DNA of 64,000 nt from Sphagnum compactum. Taxonomy: Eukaryota > Bryophyta > Sphagnopsida > Sphagnales. The notes under the pieces are model-generated. The model saw only the letters and a program-made list of their open reading frames with translations, was not told the origin of the DNA and did no database searches. The DNA lies in contig OZ234498.1 of the NCBI GenBank assembly GCA_965153455.1, forward strand, positions 496,001-560,000, given 5' to 3'. Shown here one piece after another: positions 1-12,200 of the stretch (position 1 is its first letter; each line of letters starts with the position of its first letter). The position numbers and the translations under genes were made by a program.

Positions 1-1714
1 AAATATGGTGTATGAGATATCACATTGGAATTATGATGAAAGGATTTGCCTTGTGATTAAGTTCAATGGATAAAAACATTTCAAAGTTCGTCTTGCATTC
101 AAATTCAACATCTCAAAAAATCTTGGTCGATTTCAATGGGTTTTAGATTGTGCAGAAACATATTATAATTTACAACTTCAAGGTATAAGGCTTGCCATTT
201 GTTTGTAAACATTTCATTTTTGAATCTTAAGTTCTAAATCTTGATTGAATTTTGTTCTACTAACCTTTAGGGTGCTCTTTCAAGTTCGAATTTCCAAATC
301 CTCTCTAGTTTGTTGTTTTGTCACTTGTTTACTTGAAAGTTGAGAAAATTCAAAAGTCAAGATTTAAGAATTAAAAGGACTCGAGACTTAGGAATATATG
401 AAAGTGATTCCAAATCCATTGGATTGGTCAATCTTAGGAAGCTTTAGCTAAGAGCTTCCAATTTTCTATTGCTTTTGAATCCTTTTCTTTTTTTGGTTTT
501 ACTACAATCTTTGTGCATTCCATTCTTGGGTTTAAATCCATGTTGTTCCATTCTTCTTTTGGTTTTACTATAAGCTTTCATGTGCATCTCCATTTTAGGG
601 TTTCATTATTATGAATGGTAGTTCCATTTCTTTAATTTTTTTCTTTTTTTATGTTCAAATTGTGTCATTTTCATTTCTTTTCTACTGCAACCTATAGCCA
701 CCATACCATGCCCCTTCTTGAATTACCCAAGAATTTCAATTTCAAGCCTTTTATCCTTTCCCCTTGCCCTAACAAGGTGAGGTTGGTCCATCATCTTCCT
801 TAACACCTCCTATTGTTTTGTTTAATGATAACTCATATGTTGTCATCTATGATTTAGCGCTTGAGGATGCAATAAATGAAAACCCTAAGAAGAAGAAATT
901 ATATGAAAGGGAGAAAAAAAGTTTCAAGATGGGTATTAACAACACAAAAAGCCACAAAAGTTACATTTGATGTTGGTGCTTTTATTGCGATTAGTGCAAA
1001 CAAAATCACAACAATCGACAATGTACCTAATGGATTTCATCCATTTATATATTGTCAAAGCATGGAAGAAGAACCCCATCTTCTTGTGTGTTGAGATTGT
1101 TGGTGTATTCAATACATCTGAAAACATTTTTTCTTAAACTTTAAAATATTTTTTGTGAATTTGGTGGATTAAAGTTGGGGGAATTGGCTGGTAAGTTGGT
1201 GAACATGGGTTGTGATGTTAACAACACCTTCCAAGGCCATTGAATTGGTGTGACGTTATAGTTCAAGGAGAAGGTTATTTTGTTTTTGAATGGAGTTCAT
1301 TACTTCATTAACGAAACAAATTTGGTGGTGGTCACATTATCAAAATTGGGTCTCGTATGTCGACTAAAAGGCATTTTACAAAAGCTATATGCATTTTTGC
1401 TCACAACCCAAAAATATTTGTAGAACTTCAGAAGCTCGTTGATTTATTAGACACCAAAGGCAATAAGTTTCTTTGAAATGTTAAAACTCTGTGGACCTCA
1501 ATGTTCTTTCTAGTGAAACATGTTTATACAAAGTACCACTTGCTTATTGTCAAGATGCATGCTTAAAGTGCAAAGAATAGGGTGCTTTAAGGAAATTAAA
1601 TGCATTATGTGACATTGAATTCATTTTGGGGCTCCCATGTATCCTTCCTTTGTTGGACTATGTACAATTTTAATCAAAATTGCATAAAATAAATACTTAT
1701 TTGTTAACAACTTT
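1..1714. other. AT-rich repeat-derived sequence, no intact gene
   Basis: No reading frame here can be joined into a gene. The plus strand from about 870 to 1090 has a short open stretch, then many stops; together with the longer open stretch at 1715-1984 it looks like an old mobile-element coding region decayed by stops. I recognise no domain, and no terminal repeats were found. Confidence 0.35.
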
Positions 1715-1984
1715 GTGGATTTTGTCAAATTGGCCCATGCAAAATTGTATAAACTTTATTGTAACCCTTATGCCAAATTTAAAGATCCAACTTTTGACAA
1801 CTTATACTTTATTGAGACCTTGACCAGTGCAACCTATCCCATGAGTTGGTTTTCCAACCTAAATGGTGAAGTGGATGTTGAATATCTCATTTTTTCATTT
1901 GTTGGAGGCAAATATCCTTTTTACCATTTTGTTATTGGTGTAAAAGGACTGCAACCTGTCACTAAGGCTACCTTCCATCAATAA
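1715..1984 (+). pseudogene. decayed coding remnant, probably from a transposable element
   Basis: An 89-codon open frame reads like real protein, with a balanced composition and aromatic pairs (KLAHAKLYKLYCNPYAKF near the start, VDVEYLIFSFVGG in the middle). It has no credible start context, and interrupted reading of similar character lies on both sides (about 870-1700 upstream; stops from 1984 downstream). I infer a fragment of a long, old mobile-element ORF. I cannot assign a family, so the function is unknown. Chance openness in AT-rich DNA is possible but less likely for this composition. Confidence 0.3.
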
Positions 1985-3039
1985 TCAACAAGGTAAAAGA
2001 GGAATGTGAAAGGGTAGTTCATAGTCTTGTTTTAAAGTTTAAATGTTGCTTCCTTGCACATGAAATTATGACTACCTTGGGCGTGTCATTTATTTTGAAT
2101 TTTGGACCAAGAATCCAACAAATGTAAAAAAAGGCTTTCACACTCATTTGAGTGTGTTGAAAAAAAATTCTATGTGTTTCATGAGGTGGGTGATTGTGGC
2201 AAAAGTTTGTTTGTTTTGTTGTCAACACAAAATATTGATTGTTAAACTTTTTTTCAAGATGGCCATGGTTCACAATGTCGGACCATTCTTGCGTGAAGGC
2301 AATAAATTGAACCCAATCATTAAACTTTAATAGAACTTTTTTACATCCATCATCTTTAACCATAAGTTCTTTGAATATATGAAACTTGTTAAGATTAATA
2401 TTATCCAAACTATGCGTTATATTGAAAAACATAGTTTCAAAATTATCAATTTCATGAAGAACAAGTTGTGGAATAGGTTTGAAAATTCATTTGGATTTAT
2501 GCCTTAAATTTTATAATCAATAATTTTTTACACTTCAAAATTTTGCTTATGAGGAGGCCACTGCCAAGTGGCAAGGCAAGTTTTATTATTATGTGGATGC
2601 ATAGGTGAGTCATAATAATAAATTGACTAAGGCTTAATTACAAATCTAAGTGGATTGTAAATCTAGGTGGAAAATCATAACTAAGGATGTGCCCACTCCC
2701 ACCATTTTGATGCGTCTTTTGTAAATATATAATTTATTCACTTTCGAATTTTTTTTAAATTTCCATTTACTTTACTTGCTTTAAACTCTTGAATTCTTAT
2801 TTGCTTAAATTTTTGGTTTATTATCCTTTGCAAGTTGGAATATGCACAAGTATAAAAATGGGGTGCATTTTAGTGACCTAGATCATTATGGGACCTCAAA
2901 AGTGAAATAGGTTCATTGCATGTTAATGATTTCACCTTGGTTAGAGTTATTACATTCTAAGGTCATTATGTAAATATCATTTTTCACTACTAATTGACAT
3001 AATTCACTATTATAATTTATTACGGTAAATAGGTTATTT
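1985..3039. other. AT-rich intergenic sequence
   Basis: The region holds overlapping short frames on both strands (the longest on the minus strand at 2019-2432) with low-complexity, Phe/Asn/Lys-rich translations typical of AT-rich noncoding DNA. I see no gene. It may continue the decayed element upstream. Confidence 0.3.
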
Positions 3040-3900
3040 TATGATATACCCTATGTTATTTTAGGTTATCTTAATTATTTAAATTTATACCCTAAGTTAT
3101 TATAAATTATTATAGGTTATTATATTTTAAAATATATTAACTTATTATAGGTTTTCTATTTTAAGTTATTTAAAAATAAATTATTCAATCAACCCTAGGT
3201 TATACCTTAAACTATTCAAGGTCATTCTACTTTAGGTTATAATAATAGCTATTTTATTTTTAGGTATAATAATTTTAAATGATTTAAAATAAAATTTTAT
3301 GATTTAAGGTAAAATAACCAAGAATAACTTATAATAAAATAATCAATAATAACCAACAATATATTATGGTAATATAACCTAAAATAGCTAATAATAATTT
3401 ATAATTAAATAGTCACTAATAGCTAACAATAAAATAACCATCAATAGCCACCAATAGAATAGTCACCAATAGCCACCAATAGCCACCAATATAATAATCA
3501 CTAATAGCCTACAATAAAATAACCATCAATAACTTACAATAGAATAACTAGTAATACCCACTAATAAAATAGTCACCAATAGGCACCAATAGAATAGTCC
3601 CCAATAGCCACCAATAGAATAGTCACTAATAACTACCAATATAATAATCACTAATAGTCGACAATAGAATAACCACTAATAATCATGAATAAAATAACTA
3701 CCAATAGCCAATAATCACCAATAATCACCAATAGAATAACCACTAATAGCCTATGGTGAAATAATGTAAAATAACCAACAATGATGTATGATAGAATAAC
3801 TTAGAATAACATATGGTAAAATAACCAAAAATTGTGAAAAATTATCTATGGTAAAATAATGTAGAATAGCTTAAAATATTTTATGGTAAAATAACCAAGA
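3040..3900. repeat. degenerate AT-rich minisatellite (AATAGCCAYCAATAGAATA type)
   Basis: Over about 860 bp the sequence repeats variants of AATAACCA / AATAGCCACCAATAG / AATAGTCACC in long succession. The best-ordered part is about 3420-3760. The flanks from 3040 drift into TTATTATAGGTTATT-type words, and from 3760 into GGTAAAATAACC-type words. The 8-12 bp words form higher-order units of about 24-36 bp. There is no coding potential. Confidence 0.75.
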
Positions 3901-3987
3901 ATTGCCAAAAATAACCTAGGGTAAAAAAGAATGTGAATAATAATATGTGATGAAAAAATAACATCATTCATTTGAATAACATAATTA

Positions 3988-4045
3988 AATGGTTAAAGAC
4001 TTGTTCCTTAACATGGAAGTGCAAGGTTCAAACCGTCACACTTTG
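3988..4045 (+). repeat. tRNA-like SINE head (A box and B box)
   Basis: An A-box-like TGGTTAAAGAC at 3990-4000 is followed 24 nt later by a B-box-like GGTTCAAACCG at 4025-4035. The spacing and B-box match resemble the RNA polymerase III promoter of a tRNA-derived SINE. The stems do not form a full cloverleaf, so this is not a functional tRNA gene. Confidence 0.4.
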
Positions 4046-4634
4046 CACCCTAAGTTGGTGGGCTAGAAACCTTAAAATAAGTAGCTTGGTAAAGGTTCCT
4101 AGGTGTTTAACCTAGGTTTGTAATTAATTATTAGTAAATTTATTATTTTATATTTTATATATTATTAGTTTTATTATTAATGATTTAATTATTGGTGAAT
4201 TCAATTAGTTATTAGTGAATTCACTTGTCCATAACAACTTGTCCCCATTTACAAATGGGTTGCCCATTTTCACCATGGTAAATTTGTTCAAATTCACTCA
4301 AAATTTAGTGAAACACAAAGTGAACTTGAACGCATATTAGTGTAATATATAACATTTAAGGTTTGGTATGCGTGGGAGTAATAAAAGGTTTAGCTTATGC
4401 CTTTTGCCAAATTTGTAATTTTATTTTGGTAGTAGGTAGAGGATGTAAATGTGAGATGATGCAATAATAATGATGATGACTTATGAACATTGAAGATTTA
4501 GAAAGCCAAAGCAAAGGAAAAATGCAAAAGAAAAATCTTTTTTTGACCTTTGTTTTTAAAGATTTTGATTTTATTTTAAATTTAAATGTATGTACCATGG
4601 GCTTGTTTTTTTACAAGGTTTTGGGTGCAAGTTA

Positions 4635-4692
4635 AGGCTTGAGCTATAATGGATAGCACCGTTTTGGGGGTTGGGGTTCAAATCCCCATCAA
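4635..4692 (+). repeat. second tRNA-like SINE head
   Basis: A D-arm-like stretch containing AATGGATAGCACC (from 4648) is followed by a T-arm-like hairpin, GGGGTTCAAATCCCC, near 4673-4687, which includes a B box. The anticodon-arm region is too short for a tRNA. It is best explained as a tRNA-derived SINE fragment, about 640 bp from the similar motif at 3988. Confidence 0.4.
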
Positions 4693-5235
4693 AGGGATCA
4701 TATGTGTTTGTGAAGGACATTTGAAAAGCAAAAGAAAATGCATGGAACATCACATTATACCAAGTACGGCGGAGGCGGTTCTTTATTGATGGGGTTTTTA
4801 TATCCTTTTGTGGTGGCAAATTTTTGTGCATGTTGCACTCCATTGGGGTTTCCACATCACCTCATTCAGCTTCCAAGAATTCACACACACATGCATGTGT
4901 TATGTACGCAATCTCAATCGACACTTGTTTGTGCTCCCATCCTTCGACCCTGGGAGTCCACACCAAATCCACATTTGAAAAAAATGATTTTATTCAGCTT
5001 TGGACATGAATTGATTGTGATTTGGGAATACGACCCATGCTTATAAACTTGTAAAAACGTGCACCTACAATACCCACTTTTTTCATTAAACCATGATTAC
5101 TAGTGGAATACATAACTAATCAACACTTACATAATTAATATATTATGCATGGAACCTAGGTTGATAATACTTACATGCCAAACTAACAACAACACGAAGA
5201 GTGTAAATGTTCTGCTTTCAATATCTACATGCCAA
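4693..5235. other. no gene recognised
   Basis: Open frames exist on both strands (4571-4855 minus, 4738-5046 plus), but they overlap each other, are rich in His/Cys/Thr from CACA-rich sequence, and match nothing I recognise. I treat the stretch as noncoding. Confidence 0.3.
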
Positions 5236-5450
5236 TTATTTAGATGCACAATGGACATGGGACCCCCCTACAATACCCACATACTAACTTTAAACACACA
5301 TTGGACTTGGGACCCAACCAAAATGCAATATTTACATTTCAAACTAAAACACACACTAGGCCTCGGACCCAACCAAATGGAATACTTACATTTCAAATTA
5401 AAACGCACACTAGACATGGGGCCCATTCCAATAATACCTATATTTAGCAC
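5236..5450. repeat. tandem repeat, about 55-bp unit, four degenerate copies
   Basis: The phrase CACACTRGACATGGGACCC recurs at about 5246, 5294, 5350 and 5405, separated by CAATAYTTACATTTCAAA-type filler. The repeat makes open frames with GLGPNQ-like repeats on the plus strand; these are by-products of the repeat and not a protein gene. Confidence 0.65.
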
Positions 5451-6228
5451 TAATAACTACATATAGAATCAAACATTTGTTGACTTAATAGTCTTATCCC
5501 ATATTCAAGAAAATGTAACTTATATTCACATGTTGATCCATTACATAAAACTAATTGAATTGTAATTAAATTAAAACCACACGAATGAAAAAATTGAAGG
5601 GGAGGAAAACAAAACCCTTTAATTTGATGGTGATAACATTATCCTTGCAAAGCTTTGCAACACTAAACCAAAACATAACTTCAAATAAAATAAAAGCCCT
5701 AAGTATTGTTATAAAATAAACCCTAAACATGTACCATTTTCAAAAGAACTTCAACCTCCACTACAAAACCTTACACATATCCTTGGCAACTATACAAAAA
5801 TAATTTTAGATGAGCTAATTATGATTTAAAAATCAAAGCTCAAGAAATTAAAAAATTTAACAAGTGAAGGAAAATATTTATTTTTTAGCTTCTAATTCGA
5901 ATCTCTCCAACTTGAAAGATGGTTGTCTCCACTCCCCTTCAAAAGAGAAGAAATGAGTTTCATTTCTTTAAAATATAGTTCATGAATCTTCCCTCCTAAA
6001 TTAACCTAACATTGAATTTAATTAATATCAAAAATGATGTTTTTTCAAAGGACATAAATGTTTGGGACATCTAGCTAACCCTAGATCCTCCTTTGACATT
6101 GACAATAGGAAAAGCTCGCAAATGCAATACTCACATTGGAGGCCTAAATATGTTTAATGTATTATTAAACAATTGAATGCAATACTTACATTTAAATTAT
6201 TTTCATTGGTTGCCATTGATGTTATGTA
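5451..6228. other. AT-rich intergenic sequence
   Basis: No gene, RNA or terminal repeat is evident. Single copies of a CAATACTCACATT / CAATACTTACATT phrase near 6123 and 6179 echo the tandem repeat at 5236-5450. Confidence 0.3.
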
Positions 6229-6330
6229 GGTGTTGGGTAGGTAGGTAGGAAGGAGGGTAGGTAGGTAAGAATGACTTGACAAGTTTAGGTGGGAAAGGAG
6301 GTGTGGATGTAGTAGGTAGGTGAAAGGGGG
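6229..6330 (+). repeat. GGTA-type purine-rich microsatellite
   Basis: Interrupted GGTAGGTAGGAAGGAGG repeats run for about 100 bp. The complementary strand gives a Pro/Thr/Ser-rich open frame, which is an artefact of the simple repeat. Confidence 0.6.
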
Positions 6331-6727
6331 AGGGGGAGTTGGTTCTTAGTTGACAGGTAGGGCCAAGAAGGTAGGTAGTATGTAGCTGGGCAAGTGATCT
6401 CAAAGTTGGGGAAAAGAAAACCAGCCCAGAAAAAAAACCAAAGAAAAGGTCAACGCACATTCAACCATTAGATGAGAAATCTCATCCCATCCAGTGGACA
6501 GAATTCCCAACTGGTGCGCTGGTGGGTGCTGGTTCATGCTGGCCTGCTTTGCGTAAACAATGTTTGCCTGAGCAGCATGGGGCTGCAAAAAAACATTAAT
6601 GTGCTCAATTTGGGGATCTTGTCTTTGGTTTTCCCAAATTTTCAAGACTTTCACTCATTAAGGGGATGAGGAAACAAATGAGGATATGGAAGTGGGCTCA
6701 AATAGGTACCACTTTACCGATAACTTA

Positions 6728-6846
6728 GGCGCCACTTGACTGACAAGATGTTAAACACCTCCCGTCCAAATGTGATGTAGCTTCCACTTGGTGTGCTGCA
6801 GGGTTTGACTAAAAGTACAAAAATAAAAAAATGCAGGTACAAAAGC
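6728..6846 (+). repeat. dispersed repeat, copy 1
   Basis: About 115 bp starting with CCACTTGACTGACAAG and running through TTGGTGTGCTGCAGGGTTTG to an A-rich end (AGTACAAAAATAAAAAAATG) is repeated with high identity at 9171-9286. A weaker relative lies at 41940-42115. The shared block suggests an interspersed element family, possibly LTR-derived. Its true ends were not found. Confidence 0.6.
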
Positions 6847-8259
6847 AGGAAAGCAGGCTAGTGGTATTAACTAAGTGCCACATCCAAGGGCTAGGGCTTG
6901 AGTGGGAAGGTGAGAAATCACCCACTAGCTCACCAGACAACATAGAGAGGCTTTTATTTGTTCCTCACCAAAGTCAAGATGGCCCCGCCCCCAACTTGCA
7001 AGGGCAACTTCTGAAAATGGAATAGCAAGGCACAAACTAAGCTTACAAGGAGTCAATTATAAAATGTAATTTGTGTTTTCTAAGAAAAAAAATTCTGTCT
7101 GTATTTTTTTTACTTGGTTTTTCTCCTACCACACAAGAGCTGCCATCCCACTCCCCCCAACTTGGGAAACTAATTATTTAGCATAGACCACACCACTAGG
7201 AGACTTATGCTTGCCAGATTGAGAAATAATTGGGGCCTACAAGAACTATTGCACCAGGGGCAGTGTAAGAACTCAATGAAACTCTTGATGAAATTTGAAG
7301 ACAAGAGAGGACCACACATATGGCTCATGAACCCTACACCCTTATGTGAACAGATGTTTGATATAAACACCTCAGGGAACAGTCCTTGAGCTTGCCCCTT
7401 ATCTCTTCTCAGTTTTTTAAAACAACTCTAGAGACGGGAACTAAATGGTTCGATAAAATGAATAAATGAGATTTGGATGAGAAACAAATAAAAAATGCCA
7501 ATGTTGAAAGTTTAATCTTTGTGATTTTGGGCAGCTTTCAAAATTGCACTTTTTTGAAGAATTGGAGCAAGACGTTGCACTCCATTTCTAGTGAAAATTT
7601 TGTGGCAAGGAGAAGTCATGCATATGAGTCATGTGGGAAAAAAATGTCAAAAAAGAGTTTTAAACGAGAGAGAAATGGATGGTCAAAGGTGGTCATCCAA
7701 TGTGCACAAAGTGATAAAAATTCAAAATTTTTTGGGCAAAAAAATTTGATAATTGTCGGGATTGTGCCTAGCCAGTATTATTTTTTGGGTGAATTTTCTC
7801 ATTGTGGCTTAAAAAATTGGGTATTTTTTAAAAAGTGTAATTTCGGAAAAAGGTTCAAAGAATGGAAAAACTTGTCAAAGTTTTGAATCCACAAAATTTG
7901 AAGAAAAAACATTGTTCCTAGCCCTTGTTGCAGGCACCTTGTATGAGCTCACGCTTTTCTCACATCCCTCGATTTTGTAACATGGTCACAAACAAATTTT
8001 AGAAGTTTTAGAAATAAGAAGTTGCCCAATTATTAAAAAAATGTCAACCAGGCTTTGAGAAACTCAAATGTGATATTGCAAAGCTGATAAAGAAGGTCTA
8101 GTATGCCCCTATATCATAGAGGTGTCAACTTTTACCTCAAAATAGTGTAAGTAGGAGAAACCAAAGACAGCAAAATGGTTTGCTAGAATCTTTAAGCTTA
8201 AGGGCAAAACATAAGTTATTTTTGTTCTCCGCAAAACATCATAACATGAATCACCATTT
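6847..8259. other. no gene recognised
   Basis: A 137-codon plus-strand frame (7473-7886) is Lys/Phe/Asn-rich, lacks recognisable motifs and probably arises by chance in AT-rich DNA. No splice-compatible exon set was found. Confidence 0.3.
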
Positions 8260-8345
8260 AAAACATGGACCATGCAAGGCACAAAACGACAAGGTCTGTG
8301 AAGTTTGATGGGGGGAGTAAATGTCAAGCCCACTTGAAAGATAAC
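8260..8345 (+). repeat. dispersed repeat motif with a purine tract, copy 1
   Basis: A block beginning AACATGGACCATGCAAGG is nearly identical for about 34 bp to one beginning at 42220. Here it is followed by a purine run (TGGGGGGAG) and TGTCAAGCCC, an arrangement like a polypurine tract followed by a TG LTR start. I could not find a matching second LTR, so the LTR reading is only a suggestion. Confidence 0.4.
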
Positions 8346-9170
8346 TCTAATAAATAATCAAATATCATCCACATATCACACATCACTAAATACTATCCGT
8401 GTATCCGTAAATGGCGGGTAAACCTGCTGGACAGAAATGTCCACTATGTCGGTGTCACCAAACAATTAAAAAACGTGTATAGAACTGTAACAACAAGTGA
8501 TTAAACAATTAATTCTCCAAGCCTTTCAAGGAGATTGTGAAAGAGCAGAGTTTCAAGAAGACCGATTGATGAGGAGTTGAAGTAGACTTAGACTGAGGGA
8601 GCAGTATCAGCCACTGCATGTGATGCAGTCAAGAAGGCTGCTGGGGCCAGCAAAAAGGAAAATAGGTTTGGTCTCATTTGATGTTGTGAATGGTTTAGGT
8701 TGATACCCAGTGAGACCTTTCATCTTTTTAGGGGGATCTTACAAAATTTGCAGATATGGCAGAATAGCAATATATCATTTCTTGGTATTCTGTAACTATA
8801 CCTTCAGTAGAGTGTGTGATGGGTCTATGGGGTGTGCAATGAAACTTTAGCTGTCTCAAACTGTGAACTGCATACCGTATGGAACTGTTGCTTGGCTGTC
8901 CAGATGGAATATTATCTGTACTACTAGATGTCAAGCTTTGATGAAAGAGGTACGAAGAAGTTGGATGCAACTAAAATCACATACAAATAATTAGTGTTCA
9001 CAGTCCCAGGGACCAGTATTCCTTGAGTTGCACAAAAGAGGAGCCTTTTCCCTAGCCACTTGGTGAGTCAGACTGGAGAAAACCCCCAAACTTTTGAACC
9101 AATAGCCATAATAACCCTAATGTAAATATCCATAGCCAATGCCCAATATGAAAGTGGCCCAAACTAGCCT

Positions 9171-9286
9171 AGGTACCACTTGACTGACAAGACGTTAAAC
9201 ACCTCCCATCGACAAGCGATGCAGCTCCCGCTTGGTGTGCTGCAGGGTTTGATTAAAAGTACAAAAATAAAAAAAATGCAGGTACA
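9171..9286 (+). repeat. dispersed repeat, copy 2
   Basis: This matches 6728-6846 closely from CCACTTGACTGACAAG to the A-rich end, in the same orientation. The two copies are about 2.4 kb apart. Confidence 0.6.
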
Positions 9287-12200
9287 AAAATTTTGCAACC
9301 TATCCAAAAAGTGAAAATTTGCCATAAAAAAAGGCCCTGAAACTAAAATCTAAGTTCAAAGTTGTCAGATTTATTGTTTTAATTTCAAAAAAAATAATGA
9401 TTTTCCCCCCATAAAATAGGAAATATGCAACTTTTATTTAATTTGCATTCTGTGCAATGTCGCGCAAAACAATAGGCTTCTGAGCACTTGCAATAATGCC
9501 CCGTTGCCAGGGAACCCACGTCAGGACTTTTCATTGTACTCGTTGCATAAGAGCTCGTTGTAGTATCTCCGGGACGGTCTGATGCTCTTATGGATGAATG
9601 GTCCAGCAGTAAAATGGCTTGTACCCCAAACTGTGGATGAAATGTAACAGTCAAGAAGTGCCAAATTCAGTTTGGGCATAGTATTCACCCATAGTAGGAA
9701 AATGGGATGCACATTCTGTTTTGGATGAAAAATAGGAGTCCAATTACTTTGAACTCAGTTTGACCCTGTACATAAGTCCAGGACACATATTGCCCTCCAA
9801 GTGAGTAGTAAAGGCAAATAATTATTTTAGAGTGACCAACCCTAATGATTGACCCAAGTGGTGTGGGTATATCTTTTAACCAGATATACCCATTGGTTAC
9901 AGATAGAGTATATTATTTATCCCAATTTATTTTTATCAAATCCACATATTCTAATGACGCACCTTATTCATAATTTTGAATATAAGTAAGAAATACTCAT
10001 ACTCAAAGCTGGATAGGTCTGGGCATCTGGGTAAAGATATTAAGGTAAATATGACTTAAAATTGGTAGTTCTATTAGGTTTTTTTTTCCAATTAGGATTG
10101 CCCATCACAAGAAAAAAACCGAACTTTGGAAGCTCCTCAAAATATGAGTTTGCATGTGAGAATTGAAGACCTTTTAGCCAAGCTATACAGGTGAAAAGGT
10201 AAGAGGATTTGATAACATGTGATAAAAGTGCAAATGTTAAAACTTAATAGTGGTAAGTGCAGGTAAGAATATATCTCGAGTGGAGGACTTCACTAACTTT
10301 GTAGGTTATAACTTTTGCTTTGCTTAACAAAATTAGATGATTCAAACTATTGGAGCATCCAAAGATGAGCTACAAATTATTTTTAGATTTCATCAGCAAC
10401 CAAGTGTTGATCATCATGTCATTGTCTTTTGATACACTAAATGTTCACTCATAAGCATGTTCACACTAGTCAAGGATGAATCGAACAATTTGATTCTTGC
10501 ATTTTGACCTTTGAAATTTGTTTTAAAATTTTCAAAATATGGAAATTTTGTTTATTTTTACATAAATAAATAAATGCATGTTTTTAAACCAAAAAAAAGG
10601 AGCTATACGTTAGAGTGGATGAGAATTGTTTTTTTATGTTAGTGCATGAGGTGAGGGTAGCAACATGCCAAACATATTCACAATCACATAAATTGGAGGT
10701 GACAAAAGTTACTTGACAAAGTGGAGGTGATAGAAATGATTTAGCACTTTCTAAGCTCATCAACTAGCCACTTTTCACCATTTCCTTCTCTTATCCCCCA
10801 CCTTTGCCCAAAATTTTATTCTTCTTACCTATGTAGCTAGACCAAAGACCAAGGTTATATAATATTTTAATTTAAGGGTGTGCATATTATGATTATTATT
10901 TTTAGTGATGGGTGAACCAAAGAGCCACCCCCTCCCCTCACCCTACCCCCTAGACCCAAAAGGAAAAAACTCTACATGCATGCCCACAATTAATTAATAT
11001 TAATCACACTAATACAACATGACCATTGAGATTGAAATGAAATGAACCTACAATTTGTTAAATTTAATTTTTTATATTTTGGAATAATTTTTTTGAATCT
11101 AGATCTCTTTGTACATTGTAGGTCTATATTTCAAAATGATGACAACATGATATTTTGTGACATGGAAAAATCATTTGGAAACCAAAAGAAAAATGATAAG
11201 TTTTGTGACAAATAGATGTTTTAAAATGGAGAAAACCTAATTCTTTGCAATGAGTTCCACTTTGAAAAACAAAAATGATGAAGGTAAATATGTTCCACTA
11301 TTAATAAAATAATGAAATATATAAATAATATCAATCTGGTGATAAATTATTTTGTAACAAAATTATGCATTTGGGAACCATTGTGAATATATAACTTTCC
11401 TTTGGAAAAAAAATCAATTCGGTAATATATAAGTTGCTTGATTAAGTAATTTTTTATTTGTAACTTGTTCATGTTCTCATGCGATGAAATAAAACAATTT
11501 GAATAATGAAAACTTTTTAGAGATGGTTCCTAATTTACTTTGTTGATGAAAACCTCTATTGGTTGGAAAAATGCACCTTGAATGGAGCGATAAACTTTTG
11601 TTAATGACTTTATGAAGTGAAGTATTTAGGTTTAAAAAGGAAATGTTTTTTGACACAAAAGGTCAAGCTTGAACCTTCACACATTAAAGTAAAAATATTG
11701 GAGGATGGGCTTATACATGAGTTTAGAACTTGAGCTTGGAGCATTGATTTGGAAATCGATGAACATATTCATGGATGATAATTTTGACATGAATGAACAT
11801 CATTCATCAGTTTGGATGAAATGAATAGATGTATGATAGCCCAGGGAACACTAATAAAAAAAAAGTAGAAAATATGTGAATAAATATATAGGGTGCAATA
11901 TATTGGTTGTTGGGTAAAAATAATAAATTAATTAGTTTAAAAATAAGGTACATTTTATTCAAATAATCAATTTATAATAATATAGGGTATGCAATAATCT
12001 GAAATAATGCATTATAATTAATATAGGGTTGTTTTAATATCTATATATTAGAAAATTAAATAATAATAGGGTGATAAAAAATGGGTTGGACAATTATTTA
12101 TTATCCCCCTAAAAATGGTTGTTTAACGCACATATATCACAAACTTTATATTAAGTGTCCCCCCTGGGATGATAGCATACTTGGATGCAATTCATTCATT

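Noticed and set aside
2019-2432. 137-codon minus-strand ORF
   Set aside because: Opposes protein-like plus-strand remnants and has AT-driven composition with no motif.
3420-3760. CRISPR-like array
   Set aside because: Repeats are short, degenerate and without unique spacers, and the genome is eukaryotic.
3988-4692. Functional tRNA genes
   Set aside because: A and B boxes are present, but acceptor and anticodon stems cannot be formed.
7473-7886. 137-codon plus-strand ORF
   Set aside because: Lys/Phe/Asn-rich, no motif, no splice partners; consistent with chance openness in AT-rich DNA.
8290-8345. 3' LTR start (purine tract followed by TGTCAAGCCC)
   Set aside because: No second LTR, primer-binding site or gag-pol was found, so I did not call an LTR element.
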